DNA from: Phycisphaeraceae bacterium
Lineage (GTDB): Bacteria > Planctomycetota > Phycisphaerae > Phycisphaerales > Phycisphaeraceae
Assembly: GCA_019634195.1 (NCBI GenBank)
Contig: JAHQVV010000189.1
Span: 1-32,442 of the forward strand
Direction: 5' to 3'
Length of the DNA: 32,442 bases
Both the position numbers and the translations under genes were made by a program. Below the pieces are notes generated by a model. That model was given only the letters and a program-made list of their open reading frames with translations, was not told the DNA's origin and made no database searches. Positions 15,587 through 24,500 of this stretch are shown piece by piece (within the stretch, counting starts at the first letter, position 1; every line of letters begins with the position of its first letter).

Positions 15587-16993
15587 TCAGGCGTAGTTAG
15601 GATCAAGCTCGATCCCAAAATAGTTCTTCGCGTTGTTAAAGCACACGTCCGCGACGAGCCCGCCGAGCATCGCCTGATCGTCGGGCAGTTCGCCGTTCTC
15701 GACGTCCGTGCCGACGAGGTTGCAGAGGATGCGGCGGAAATACTCGTGTCTCGGGTAGCTGAGCATCGACCGCGAATCCGTCAGCATGCCGACGAAGTGC
15801 GACAACAAGCCGAGGTTGCTCAGCGCGTTGAGCTGGGCGGTCATGCCCTCCTTCTGGTCGTTGTACCACCAGCCGCTGCCGAACTGCATCTTGGACTTGA
15901 TGCCGGCATCGTTGTCCTGGAAGTTGCCGAGCATCGTGGCGAAGAGGTAGTTATTGACCGGGTTGAGGTTGTAGATGACGGTCTTGGGCAGTTCGCCGCG
16001 CTCGGAGAGCTCGCCGAACAGGCGGACTAGGCCCGGGCCTTGCGGCTCGTCGCACATCGAGTCGCAGCCGAGGTCCGGCCCGATCTCGCGGAACAGCTTG
16101 CGATTCAAATTGCGGATAGGCCCGAGGTGCATGTTCATCGTCCAGTTCTTCTCCGCGTTGAGCCGGCCGTAGAACTGGAAGAGGTAGCCGACGAACTGCG
16201 CGGTCTCGTGGGCGTTTGCGTTCTCGCCGCCGCGGACTTTTTTGTAGACCGCTTCGACATCCGCCTTAGTGAAATCGGCATCAGGCAGGCTCGCGACGCC
16301 GTGATCAGACATCCGGCAGCCCGCATCGTGAAACGCCTGGTGCGTTTCTTCGAGACGATTGATCAACGCATCAAAGCCATCGCCCTCGACGCCGAGCGTG
16401 CCGAGGTAGCCGTTGAAGATCGTCGCGTCGAAAATTTTATTGAGCGTATCAGGCCGCCAGGTCGGGGCGACCGCAGTCGCAAGCCCGCCCTTGGCAATCG
16501 CGGCGTGGTGCTCCAGCGAATCGGCAGGGTCATCGGTCGTGCCCACCATCGCGATCTTCATGTCGTCCATGATCGACCAGGTACTCATCTCTGGTAGTTG
16601 GCGGTTCGCCTCGTCCCAGACCTCTTTCGCGGTGCCTTCGCTCAAGAGCGTGTCGATGCCGAAGTACCGCCTAAGCTCCAGGTGCGTCCAATGGTACAGC
16701 GGGTTGCGCAGCGTCTGAGGCACGCACTTGGCCCAAGCCAAGAATTTATCGTAAGGGTCCGCGTCGCCTGTGATGTAGGCCTCATCGATCGCACACGCCC
16801 GCATCGCCCGCCACTTGTAGTGGTCGCCCTCCAGCCAGATATCCGCGAGGTTGTCGTAGACCCGGTTGTTCGCGATGTCGCCGGGATCGAGGTGCGTGTG
16901 GTAGTCGTAGATCGGCTGATGCGCAGCGACGCCGTGGTACAGCCGGGCGGCGGTATCGTTGGTCAGCAGGAAGTTGTCGTCTAGGAATGCCAT
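15587..16993 (-). CDS. uxaC: Uronate isomerase (glucuronate isomerase)
   Basis: 468 residues, the normal length for UxaC (about 470). It interconverts D-glucuronate with D-fructuronate and D-galacturonate with D-tagaturonate in the cytoplasm. It is a member of the amidohydrolase superfamily: the N-terminal metal motif 'YDYHTHLDP' gives H32 and H34. 'IADIWLEGDHYKWRAMR'-type sequence near 50-64, the segment 'SDHGVASLP', 'MNMHLGPIRNLN' and the C-terminal 'SYPRHEYFRRILCNL' are all family hallmarks. The start follows the SDR stop by only eight bases, with GAGG overlapping that stop region, so the two genes are surely co-transcribed. Confidence 0.96.
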   Translation of the reverse strand: MAFLDDNFLLTNDTAARLYHGVAAHQPIYDYHTHLDPGDIANNRVYDNLADIWLEGDHYKWRAMRACAIDEAYITGDADPYDKFLAWAKCVPQTLRNPLYHWTHLELRRYFGIDTLLSEGTAKEVWDEANRQLPEMSTWSIMDDMKIAMVGTTDDPADSLEHHAAIAKGGLATAVAPTWRPDTLNKIFDATIFNGYLGTLGVEGDGFDALINRLEETHQAFHDAGCRMSDHGVASLPDADFTKADVEAVYKKVRGGENANAHETAQFVGYLFQFYGRLNAEKNWTMNMHLGPIRNLNRKLFREIGPDLGCDSMCDEPQGPGLVRLFGELSERGELPKTVIYNLNPVNNYLFATMLGNFQDNDAGIKSKMQFGSGWWYNDQKEGMTAQLNALSNLGLLSHFVGMLTDSRSMLSYPRHEYFRRILCNLVGTDVENGELPDDQAMLGGLVADVCFNNAKNYFGIELDPNYA

Positions 16994-17001
16994 GGCGAAC
17001 C

Positions 17002-17775
17002 TCAGATCGTCATCGCATTAAACCCGCCGTCGACCACCAGCTCGCTGCCGGTGATGAACGAGCCCGCGTCCGACGCGAGCAGCAGCGTCGCGCCGATCAG
17101 CTCGTCGGGCGACCCAAAACGATTCATCGGGGTATGCCCCATGATCTGCGCGACACGCTCGGGCGTCAGCACCTTCTTGTTCTGCTCGGCAGGGATGAAG
17201 CCCGGCACCAGCGTGTTCACACGGATACCCTGCTCCGCCCACTCGCGCGCGATGTTCTTGGTCAGGTTGTGGACCGCGGCCTTGCTCGCCGAGTAGGTGA
17301 ACACACGGCTCAGAGGCGTCACGCCCGACGCCGAGCCGACGTTGATGATCGAACCCGTCTTGCCGCTGTCCAGCCAGTGCTTGGCGAAGACCTGGCAGGC
17401 GAACACAACGCCCTTGTAGTTGATCGAAAGGATGCGGTCGATCTCGTCTTCGGGGATCTCAAGGAACGGCGTCGCCGAGTTCACACCCGCGCCGTTCACA
17501 AGGATGTCCACCGAGCCGAGCTTGTCGAGCACGTTCTTCAAGAGCGATTCGACATCCGACTTGCTCGACGCATCGCATGCTTCGAAGGCCGCCTCGCCGC
17601 CGGCCTCCGCGATCATGTCGATGTTGGCCTTGGCCTTCTCCTCGCTCCGGCCGACGAGCACGACCTTCGCCCCCGCCGTCGCAAGCCCCTTGGCCATCAC
17701 GCCGCAGAGCACGCCCGTCCCGCCGATGACCACGGCGACCTTCCCATCCAGCTTAAATCGATCTAAATCACTCAC
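17002..17775 (-). CDS. SDR oxidoreductase, D-mannonate oxidoreductase (fructuronate reductase)-like
   Basis: 257 residues from a GTG at 17775, with GAAAGG seven bases upstream; an ATG at 17802 is in frame but lacks a ribosome site and adds nothing family-like. Rossmann fold: cofactor loop 'GGTGVLCG' (18-25), '[13 protein letters not shown]', catalytic S148, Y161 and K165 ('YSASK') and the C-terminal '[13 protein letters not shown]'. The unusual 'GGTGVLCG' loop and the start '[11 protein letters not shown]' are typical of Bacillus YjmF (UxuB)-type SDR enzymes that reduce D-fructuronate to D-mannonate. With uxaC eight bases downstream this is the best reading. A KduD-like or gluconate 5-dehydrogenase role is the alternative. 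Confidence 0.87.
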   Translation of the reverse strand: MSDLDRFKLDGKVAVVIGGTGVLCGVMAKGLATAGAKVVLVGRSEEKAKANIDMIAEAGGEAAFEACDASSKSDVESLLKNVLDKLGSVDILVNGAGVNSATPFLEIPEDEIDRILSINYKGVVFACQVFAKHWLDSGKTGSIINVGSASGVTPLSRVFTYSASKAAVHNLTKNIAREWAEQGIRVNTLVPGFIPAEQNKKVLTPERVAQIMGHTPMNRFGSPDELIGATLLLASDAGSFITGSELVVDGGFNAMTI

Positions 17776-17846
17776 TTCTATACCTTTCGTTGAGCGAAGC
17801 ATTCTACCGCTTGGGAAACATCTGCGAAAGTTTGATAAAAGGCAGA

Positions 17847-18001
17847 TTGAACCGCAAAGACGCAGAGGGCGCAAAGGAAGGCAGATTTTTTTGTTTATTG
17901 TTTGTTTACGGTCGTCTTGGGGTCTATGAGGGTTTTTGATGTATGATGCTGGATTGACGTAAAGTGCCTTCCTTAGCGCCCTCTGCGTCTTTGCGGTTCA
18001 A
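17847..18001. repeat. Intergenic inverted repeat, family D
   Basis: Two 37-base arms (17847-17883 and 17965-18001) are inverted copies with a single mismatch, around an 81-base T-rich loop. The arm begins TTGAACCGCAAAGACGCAGA, of the 'CGCAAAG-ACGCA' type seen in many bacterial genomes and possibly a miniature mobile element. It separates the TSUP transporter gene from the SDR-uxaC run. No open frame is present in the loop. Confidence 0.88.
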
Positions 18002-18020
18002 AAAAGAACCCACAGGAAAC

Positions 18021-18851
18021 CTAAATGATCACCTTCACGATCAACCACGCCCCCGCGACCGCGGCCCCGGCATACATCACCGCGGTGAACGGCTTCTCGG
18101 GGATGCGGTGGTGCATCACGATCCCCAAGAGCGAGCCGATCGGCACGAACAGCGCAAACACCGCCGACTCCTTGAGCGAGTCCAATGTGATCCAGCCCAG
18201 CGCGAAATAGCTCGGCAGCTTCAGGGTATTGATCAGGATGAAGTACAGCACCAGCGAGCCGGTAAGCAGGCGTTTGCCCATCTTTTGGTCGAGCCAGTAG
18301 ATCGACATGATCGGGCCGGCCGCGTGCGCGAGCATGGATGTGAACCCCGCCGCCGCGCCAACACCAACACCCGTCGGCTTGTTGCCCGGCAGTGTCGGGA
18401 CCTTGCCGCCGCTGAGCCGGTACACCTGCACCGCGACCATGAGCAAACAGATCGAGCCGACAAAAATCGACAGGACGGCGCCGACGTTTTCGCTGGACTC
18501 GGTCTTGCTGCTGCCGTCGATGAGCATGAATAAGAGGAGCGTGCCGATCCCGATACCGACGATCCCGCCGAGCAGCGCGGGCCGGAGGTGCGGCCAGCTC
18601 TGCTGCTTGCGGTGCTGGTAGACCGCGAAGGTGTCCGCGACGATCAAGATCGGCAGCATCACGCCGAGCGCCCGGTCGGCCGGCATCGCGTTGGCAATCA
18701 GCGGCACGGCCAGGATCCCAACACCGCCCCCAAAGCCCGACTTAGCGATCCCCATCACGATCACCGCGGCGATAACGAGGCTGTAGTACAGCCAAACCGA
18801 CGTGTCTGCAGGCGGGGTGGGGAGCCAGGATAAATTACAGATCAACAACAA
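18021..18851 (-). CDS. TSUP (TauE/SafE) family membrane transporter
   Basis: About 276 residues. The frame is open well upstream but overlaps the BtpA-like gene there. I place the start at one of three consecutive TTG codons (18851, 18848, 18845) just after that gene's stop, with GGAG about 12 bases upstream; this start is uncertain. The protein has about eight hydrophobic segments. The first contains 'GIAKSGFGGGVGILAVPLI', the TSUP repeat signature, echoed later by 'TGVGVGAAAGFTSMLAHAAG', the second half of the internal duplication. TSUP carriers move small organic or sulfur-containing anions (sulfite, sulfoacetate and others) across the inner membrane. Being next to carbohydrate-acid genes, an organic acid is possible, but the substrate cannot be read from sequence. 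Confidence 0.85.
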   Translation of the reverse strand: MLLICNLSWLPTPPADTSVWLYYSLVIAAVIVMGIAKSGFGGGVGILAVPLIANAMPADRALGVMLPILIVADTFAVYQHRKQQSWPHLRPALLGGIVGIGIGTLLLFMLIDGSSKTESSENVGAVLSIFVGSICLLMVAVQVYRLSGGKVPTLPGNKPTGVGVGAAAGFTSMLAHAAGPIMSIYWLDQKMGKRLLTGSLVLYFILINTLKLPSYFALGWITLDSLKESAVFALFVPIGSLLGIVMHHRIPEKPFTAVMYAGAAVAGAWLIVKVII

Positions 18852-18855
18852 AAAA

Positions 18856-19656
18856 TCAGTTCGCTCCGATGACCTGGTTAGCGAGTGACAAGTCGACCGG
18901 CTGATCAATCTCCCCGCCCGGCTTCGCTGCGCTGCCGACGATGAAGCCGTCGCACGCGGACTTAAGCAGCGGGATCGATTGCGCATCCGCCCCGCTGCCG
19001 ATGAGGACCGGCGTGTCACCCGCGTAGCGTTTTACTTCCTCCGCGTGGCTCGGATCCGTCGGCTTGCCCGTGCCGGTGCCCGAGACGATCACCGCATCCG
19101 CCCCGGCACGCTTGACCAACTCCTCCACCTCATCCTGCAACGATCGCTCGGCCAGCGGCGCCGCGTGCTTCACACGCACATCGGCCAGCACTTTCATGTG
19201 TTCTGCGCCCAACGCCTTTCGGTAGCGCATCAGATCGGCTGCTTGACCCTCGATGACGCCCTGGTCCGTCACCGCTGCGCCACTCAACACATTGACCCGC
19301 ACGTAGCTCGCACCCACCGCCGCGGCGACCGCGATCGCGGACAGGCCATCGTTGCGCAGCACGTTGATCCCCAAAGGCACTGCCGGCACCGCTCGTCGAA
19401 TCTCACCGGCCACCCGCGTCATCGCCGCGACCGTCTCGCGCGGGGCACCCCCCTTGTAAAACGGCACATCGCCGAAGTTCTCGACCATCAACCCATCCGC
19501 CCCGGCCTGCCCCCAGACGAGAGCATCAGCCACCGCCGCCTCGATCACCACGCCGAAATCCCCGGCAAAACGCGGGCTGCCCGGCAACGCCTGCAAGTGC
19601 ACCATCCCGATCACCGGGTGGCTCACGCTTGCCCATTCTTCCAAAATCGCTTCCAT
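18856..19656 (-). CDS. BtpA/SgcQ family protein
   Basis: 266 residues from the ATG at 19656 (a GTG one codon upstream is an alternative; AGAGG lies about ten bases before). Motifs: 'PVIGMVHLQALPGSP' (about 14-28), 'GADGLMVENFGDVPFYK' (53-69), 'GINVLRNDG', 'YVRVNVLSGAAVTDQG', 'VLADVRVKHAAPL' and 'GTGTGKPTD'. This is the BtpA/SgcQ family, a TIM-barrel fold. BtpA in cyanobacteria affects photosystem I stability, and SgcQ belongs to an E. coli sugar operon; neither reaction is established. The gene is separated from the TSUP gene by a few bases, so the two form an operon. The sugar-acid context makes an aldolase- or isomerase-like role attractive but unproven. Confidence 0.88.
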   Translation of the reverse strand: MEAILEEWASVSHPVIGMVHLQALPGSPRFAGDFGVVIEAAVADALVWGQAGADGLMVENFGDVPFYKGGAPRETVAAMTRVAGEIRRAVPAVPLGINVLRNDGLSAIAVAAAVGASYVRVNVLSGAAVTDQGVIEGQAADLMRYRKALGAEHMKVLADVRVKHAAPLAERSLQDEVEELVKRAGADAVIVSGTGTGKPTDPSHAEEVKRYAGDTPVLIGSGADAQSIPLLKSACDGFIVGSAAKPGGEIDQPVDLSLANQVIGAN

Positions 19657-19707
19657 CACAACGCCTCTTCTTGCGGACTCGCTCTCGCGATACCATACTC
19701 TTTCACA

Positions 19708-19728
19708 GCGTCACCCGGATGGTGACGC
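19708..19728. promoter_or_regulatory. Perfect palindrome in the divergent btpA-like / metallo-hydrolase gap
   Basis: GCGTCACC (19708-19715) and GGTGACGC (19721-19728) are perfect inverted copies around CGGAT. The site lies 52 bases upstream of the BtpA-like start and 134 bases upstream of the divergent gene. It is not followed by a T-run on either strand, so an operator is more likely than a terminator. The regulator is unknown. Confidence 0.4.
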
Positions 19729-19861
19729 ACGAAGCGACAGCCGGCGGGGTTTAACCAACCTCGCGAGAGCTTTTCCCATCAAGCCGCAGCAACCCCACGC
19801 CGGTCAGCGTGCTGCACGATTGGTGGCAACTCCTACGCACGCTGACCAAGCGAGAACGAAC

Positions 19862-20773
19862 ATGCTGCCCAAGGAACCACCCCGCCGCCCGCAACTGGGC
19901 TTCCTCTACCTGCCGCCCTACCGCGTCCAGGGCGTCTCCATCGCCGGCGAAGCCACCGCCGTCCAAGTCCCCGAGCTGGACATCGGCTTCGACATCGGCG
20001 AGTGCCCGCGCGCGATGCTCACCTCCAACACGGTCGCGATCAGCCACGGCCACATGGACCATATCGCCGCGCTCATCTACTACTTCTCCCAGCGCTCCTT
20101 CCAGGGCATGGGCACGGGCAAGATCGTCTGCCACCCCGACCTGGCCGAACCGATCCACAACCTGATGGGGGCGCTCGTCAACATCGAACGGCAGCGCACG
20201 CCCTACGAAGTGGTCACGATGAACCCCGAGGACCAGATCCCGCTCAAGGGCAACGTCGTGCTGCGGGCGTTCCCGACAATCCACACCGTGCCGTCGCTGG
20301 GCTACTCGTGTGTCGAGATGCGTAGCAAGCTCCGCGCGGATCTTGTTGGCACGCCGCAAGAACAGCTGATGCAGCTCAAAGAAAAGGGCGAAGAGATCAC
20401 CGAGCTGCACGAGATCCCGCAGGTCACGTACATGGGCGACACGCTCTGGGGCAAGCACTTCGAGCGGCCCGAGGTCCTGGACGCAAAGGTGCTGATCACC
20501 GAGTGCACCTTCCTCGAGCCGGGCCACCGCAAACGGGCCGGCGTCGGCAAGCACCTGCACCTGGACGACATCATCCAGCTGCTCGAAATGTTCCGCGGCG
20601 AGCACGTCGTGCTGACGCACATGTCCCGCAGAACGAACCTATCGGTCGTACGCACGACGCTGGACAAGTACGTGCCCAGCGACCTGCGCGAGAAGCTGCA
20701 CGTCCTGATGGACGGCCGGACGAACCGGGCTCGATACGAAGCGCAACTCGCAGAAGCAGAGGCGCGGGAGTAG
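19862..20773 (+). CDS. MBL-fold metallo-hydrolase, RNase Z-like
   Basis: 303 residues from the ATG at 19862; a GTG at 19820 is in frame but adds no conserved sequence. The metal motif 'SHGHMDH' gives H62, H64, D66 and H67. Further ligands expected for this fold are visible in 'FPTIHTVPSLGY', 'TYMGDT' and 'VLTHMSRR'. The order and the 'GDT' Asp resemble ribonuclease Z (tRNA 3' processing) and related beta-lactamase superfamily III proteins, but the flexible exosite arm of bacterial RNase Z is not evident. The substrate remains open. rsmJ follows 21 bases downstream on the same strand, which suggests a shared RNA-related transcript. Confidence 0.85.
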   Translation: MLPKEPPRRPQLGFLYLPPYRVQGVSIAGEATAVQVPELDIGFDIGECPRAMLTSNTVAISHGHMDHIAALIYYFSQRSFQGMGTGKIVCHPDLAEPIHNLMGALVNIERQRTPYEVVTMNPEDQIPLKGNVVLRAFPTIHTVPSLGYSCVEMRSKLRADLVGTPQEQLMQLKEKGEEITELHEIPQVTYMGDTLWGKHFERPEVLDAKVLITECTFLEPGHRKRAGVGKHLHLDDIIQLLEMFRGEHVVLTHMSRRTNLSVVRTTLDKYVPSDLREKLHVLMDGRTNRARYEAQLAEAEARE

Positions 20774-20794
20774 GCGTGGGGTTGAGGCGATGCC

Positions 20795-21592
20795 ATGACT
20801 AGCGATAGCCGACCGAAATACTTTCTTGCCATAGCTGCGGATCCGCCCCACCGCCCGGAGTTACAGACAAGTGCGTTGGGATTGGCGCAGGCCCTAAATC
20901 TAATCAAAGCAAAGGTCGGAGAACCAAAAAGCGAACTGCTGCTGGCAGTCACGCCTGATCGCCTCGAGTTGCGTGTTCTCTTTGGTGAGGCGGACCTGGT
21001 CGGTGGCAATCCAGTCTACATCGACTTCTCAACGATCGATACGACCTCACCCGCAGGCCGAAGCCTGGATATGCCGCTGCTCAAAGCTGTAGGCATCAAG
21101 AAAGGCAATTCCCATCGACCAGCGGTATTCGATTGCACTGCAGGCTTTGGCGAAGACGCGTGGTTGCTTGCGTCGCATGGCTGCAAGGTCTGGGCCGCCG
21201 AGCGGCATGATGTCATCCGTTTCATGCTTGAGGACACCGTCCTTCGCTCAGAGAGTACCCACAAGCAAATTGCGAAACGCATTCAAGTTTTGCCCAGCGA
21301 TGCAAGGAACTGGATGTATAAATGCCGGGGGGCCGACGCCATCGTCCTCGACCCGATGTTTCCGCTAGGCCGCAAAGCCAAGGAACGAAAACCGATGCGT
21401 GTCTTGCGATTACTCGCAGGAGACGACAACGATGCGCCCGCCGTGCTCGACGCCGCCCTCGCGGCCGGCGTGCACCGCGTCTGCGTCAAACGCCCGCTCA
21501 AGGCACCGGTGATCGCCAATGAAAAACGGCCCGCCCCTGATGTGGTCTACAAGGGCAAGGCCGTTCGGTTTGATGTCTACCTCAACAACTAA
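20795..21592 (+). CDS. rsmJ: 16S rRNA m2G1516 methyltransferase, RsmJ family
   Basis: 265 residues (E. coli RsmJ is about 250), start ATG at 20795 with GAGG eight bases before. The SAM site is 'DCTAGFGEDAWLLASHGC' (113-130). The acidic residue after the second strand is E136 in 'AAERHDV', the catalytic-type loop is 'VLDPMFP' (184-190), and the C-terminus has 'VCVKRPLKAPVIAN' and 'VRFDVYL', all as in RsmJ, which methylates N2 of a guanosine in helix 45 of 16S rRNA. The first 600 or so bases use many more A/T-ending codons than neighbouring genes, while the last 170 are high in G/C. The 3' end overlaps the convergent secDF gene by four bases. Confidence 0.9.
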   Translation: MTSDSRPKYFLAIAADPPHRPELQTSALGLAQALNLIKAKVGEPKSELLLAVTPDRLELRVLFGEADLVGGNPVYIDFSTIDTTSPAGRSLDMPLLKAVGIKKGNSHRPAVFDCTAGFGEDAWLLASHGCKVWAAERHDVIRFMLEDTVLRSESTHKQIAKRIQVLPSDARNWMYKCRGADAIVLDPMFPLGRKAKERKPMRVLRLLAGDDNDAPAVLDAALAAGVHRVCVKRPLKAPVIANEKRPAPDVVYKGKAVRFDVYLNN

Positions 21593-24500
21593 GCTGTGAC
21601 CGGCTCGCTGCTGATCTCAGGCTCGTCGTCGACGGGCTTGGCCGGCTGCGGGCCGCTCGCCGGGCCCTGGCCCTTGGTGCCGATCGTGAGGATCGGTGCC
21701 GCGACCGCGATCGAGGAATACGTCCCGACCAGCACGCCCAGCAGCATCGCGAACGCGAAGCCGTGGATGCCGTCGCCGCCGAGCACGTACAGCGTGCCCA
21801 CCGCGAGCAGCGTCGTGCCCGACGTCAGCACCGTCCGGCTGATCGTCTGGTTGATCGAATCGTTGATAATCTCAGGCGTCGCCCGGCTCAGCCGCCCGCG
21901 GTTCTCGCGGATGCGGTCGAACACAACGATCGTGTCGTTGAGCGAGTAACCGATGATCGTCAGGAACGCCGCGATCATCGCGAGGTTGATCTTGAACGGG
22001 TCGAGCATCAGGAACTGCACGATCGGCGAGTCGGCACCGAGCTGGTTGTACGCCAACCCCGCCAACGCGATGACACCGAGCGCGACCGCGACGTCGTGGA
22101 CCAGCGCCGCGATCGCCGCAAGGCCGTAGCGGATGCTGCCGAACCGGATCCAGATGTAGATGACCACCGCGAGAAGCGACAGGAAGATCGCGACGATCGC
22201 CTGCTGCTTCATCGTGCCGGACACCTGGCTGTTGAACACGGTGACGTTGCTGAAGCTCGAGTCGCGCTGCAGCGCGTCCTTGACGAGCTTCCACTCGGTA
22301 TCCGCCAGGCCGTTGGTATCGCCGAAGCGATCCGCGACGACCGGGTCGGAGTAGTCGGTCGAGCCGTTGTCGTGCGCGACAACGATGACGCTCTTATAGA
22401 GCAGGTTGCCCGCATCGTCGAAGCGGTTGTCCTGGTCGCCTTCGCGTACCTCGTCAACGGGGACCACCGTGAAGTCACGCGGGCCCAGCTCGTCGTGCGG
22501 GGGCTGGCGACGCATGCGTTCGATTCGCTCGGTGACCTGCTGGGTGCTCAGCGCGGGGGTCATGTCTTCCACCAGCATCGCGACGCCGCCCGCAAAGTCG
22601 GGCAGGTTCACGTCCGCATTGGCCGGCAGGTCTTCGTACACATCAGAAAGCAGTCCGGACTCCATCGGCTCGACGACGTCTTTCGCGTCCTTCGCGTCGA
22701 TATCCTGGCCCGCAAACTCAATCGTCCGTACCGACTGAAGCACGTCATCAAACGCGATCTTCAAGAGGTCGGCGACGGCCTGGCTGTCCGTGATCAGCGT
22801 CGCGACGTTGAAGCCACTCGATACCTCCGGGTCCTCGTTCTGCCCGGTCGAGATGACCTGGACTTCCTTGAGCAGCGAGAAGTCGGCCATGGGGTCCGGC
22901 TCATCGATCCGGCCGGTGCCCGCGAGCCGATCGTACTCGGCCATCGCCGCTTCGTGCCGATCGTAAGACGCCTTCACCGCGGCAAAGACTTCCGCGGCCT
23001 TGTCGCTTGGGGGGTCGTAGTTCGCGTCTGCCTCGATCGCTTCCTGCGCATCCATCGACAAGAGCGCGACTGCTTCGATGCGATCACGGGCGTCGCCGAT
23101 GTTCAGCGTCGTGAGAACGGGATCGCCGAATTCGTCTTCCTCGTCCGTCGGCTTGAGGTCGAAACCGACCGCGGTACCCGAGCGGAACTCGATATCGAGC
23201 ATGTCCACGCCGCGGACCGCGAACGCCTCGGTCAAGCCGCCGATGAGCAAGATCGCGCTGATCGGCAGGACGAACTTCGCCTTGCTGATCCACTTGACCT
23301 TCGGGTGCATCAGCTTGTGCATCGCCGGGATCATCGTCGGCAGCATCTCCAGCGTCTTCGGCTTGCGGTAGCGGACATACAGATCGAGCAGCACCTTCGT
23401 GCAGAACAGCGCGGTGAACAGCGTCGCAAGGATGCCGATGCCCAGCACGACGGCGAAGCCCTTGACGTCGCTCGTCGCGGTGTAGCCGAGGATCAGACAG
23501 GTGATCAGCGTGGTGATGTTGGCGTCCAGAATCGTGGACAGCGCCTTGCCGTAGCCCTGCCGCACCGCGATCTCGACAGCAACCTTCCGGTCCATAAGTT
23601 CTTCACGGATCCGCTCGAAGATCAGCACGTTGGCGTCGACCGCCATACCGATCGTCAGCACCAGACCGGCGATACCGGGGAGGGTAAAGGTCGCCTGGGT
23701 CATCGCGAGGACGCCGAGGATGAGGACCATGTTGGCGGCGAGCGCGAAGTTCGCGACCATGCCGGCGAAGAAGTAGTAGATCGCCATGAAGATGGCGACA
23801 AGGATGATCGAGGTGATCGCGGCGCGGAAGCCGGCGGCGACGTTGTCCGCACCCAGGCCCGGGCCGATCGTCTGCTGGCTGACCGGGCTCTCGGAGAGCT
23901 GGCCCTCGAGCGAGCCGGCCCGCATGGTGTCGCGGAGGTATTTGATCTCGGCCGCGCTGAAGTCGCCGGAGATCTGCACGCCGGCGGTCAGGCGGGCGCG
24001 GATGCTCGGCGTCGTCAGGACCTTGTCGTCGATCAAGACCGCCATCGGCCGCTGCAGGTTCTGGCCGGTCATCGTGCCCATCAGCGAGCTGCCCTTGCCG
24101 TCGAGCGAGAAGTTGACGACGGGCCGGCCGAGCTCACCGGGAGCGCTGTTGACGCCGGTGACGACCCAGTCCTGATCGCGGGTCATCGACATGCCCGTTT
24201 CATTGTGAAGCAGGATGTAGAGCCGGCCGGCGTAGGGCCGAGCGACGACGTTGCGTCCCTGCGGATCGCCGAAGTAGTTGGCCGTGGCGTTGCGGGCCTG
24301 GCCTTGCACGATGGGGTCCGTATCCAACGACTCGAGCAGCCACTCTTCCACACGCTTACGGTCGGGCGCATCGTCGACGTACTGCTCCAGCTCATCGATT
24401 TCGAACCAGCGGAAATCCGCGTCCGGCCGGGCGCGCGGGCCCTGCTCGTCGAGTTGCCGGAGGAAAGGCGTGACCAGGGGGTCCTGCGGGTCCGCACCGA

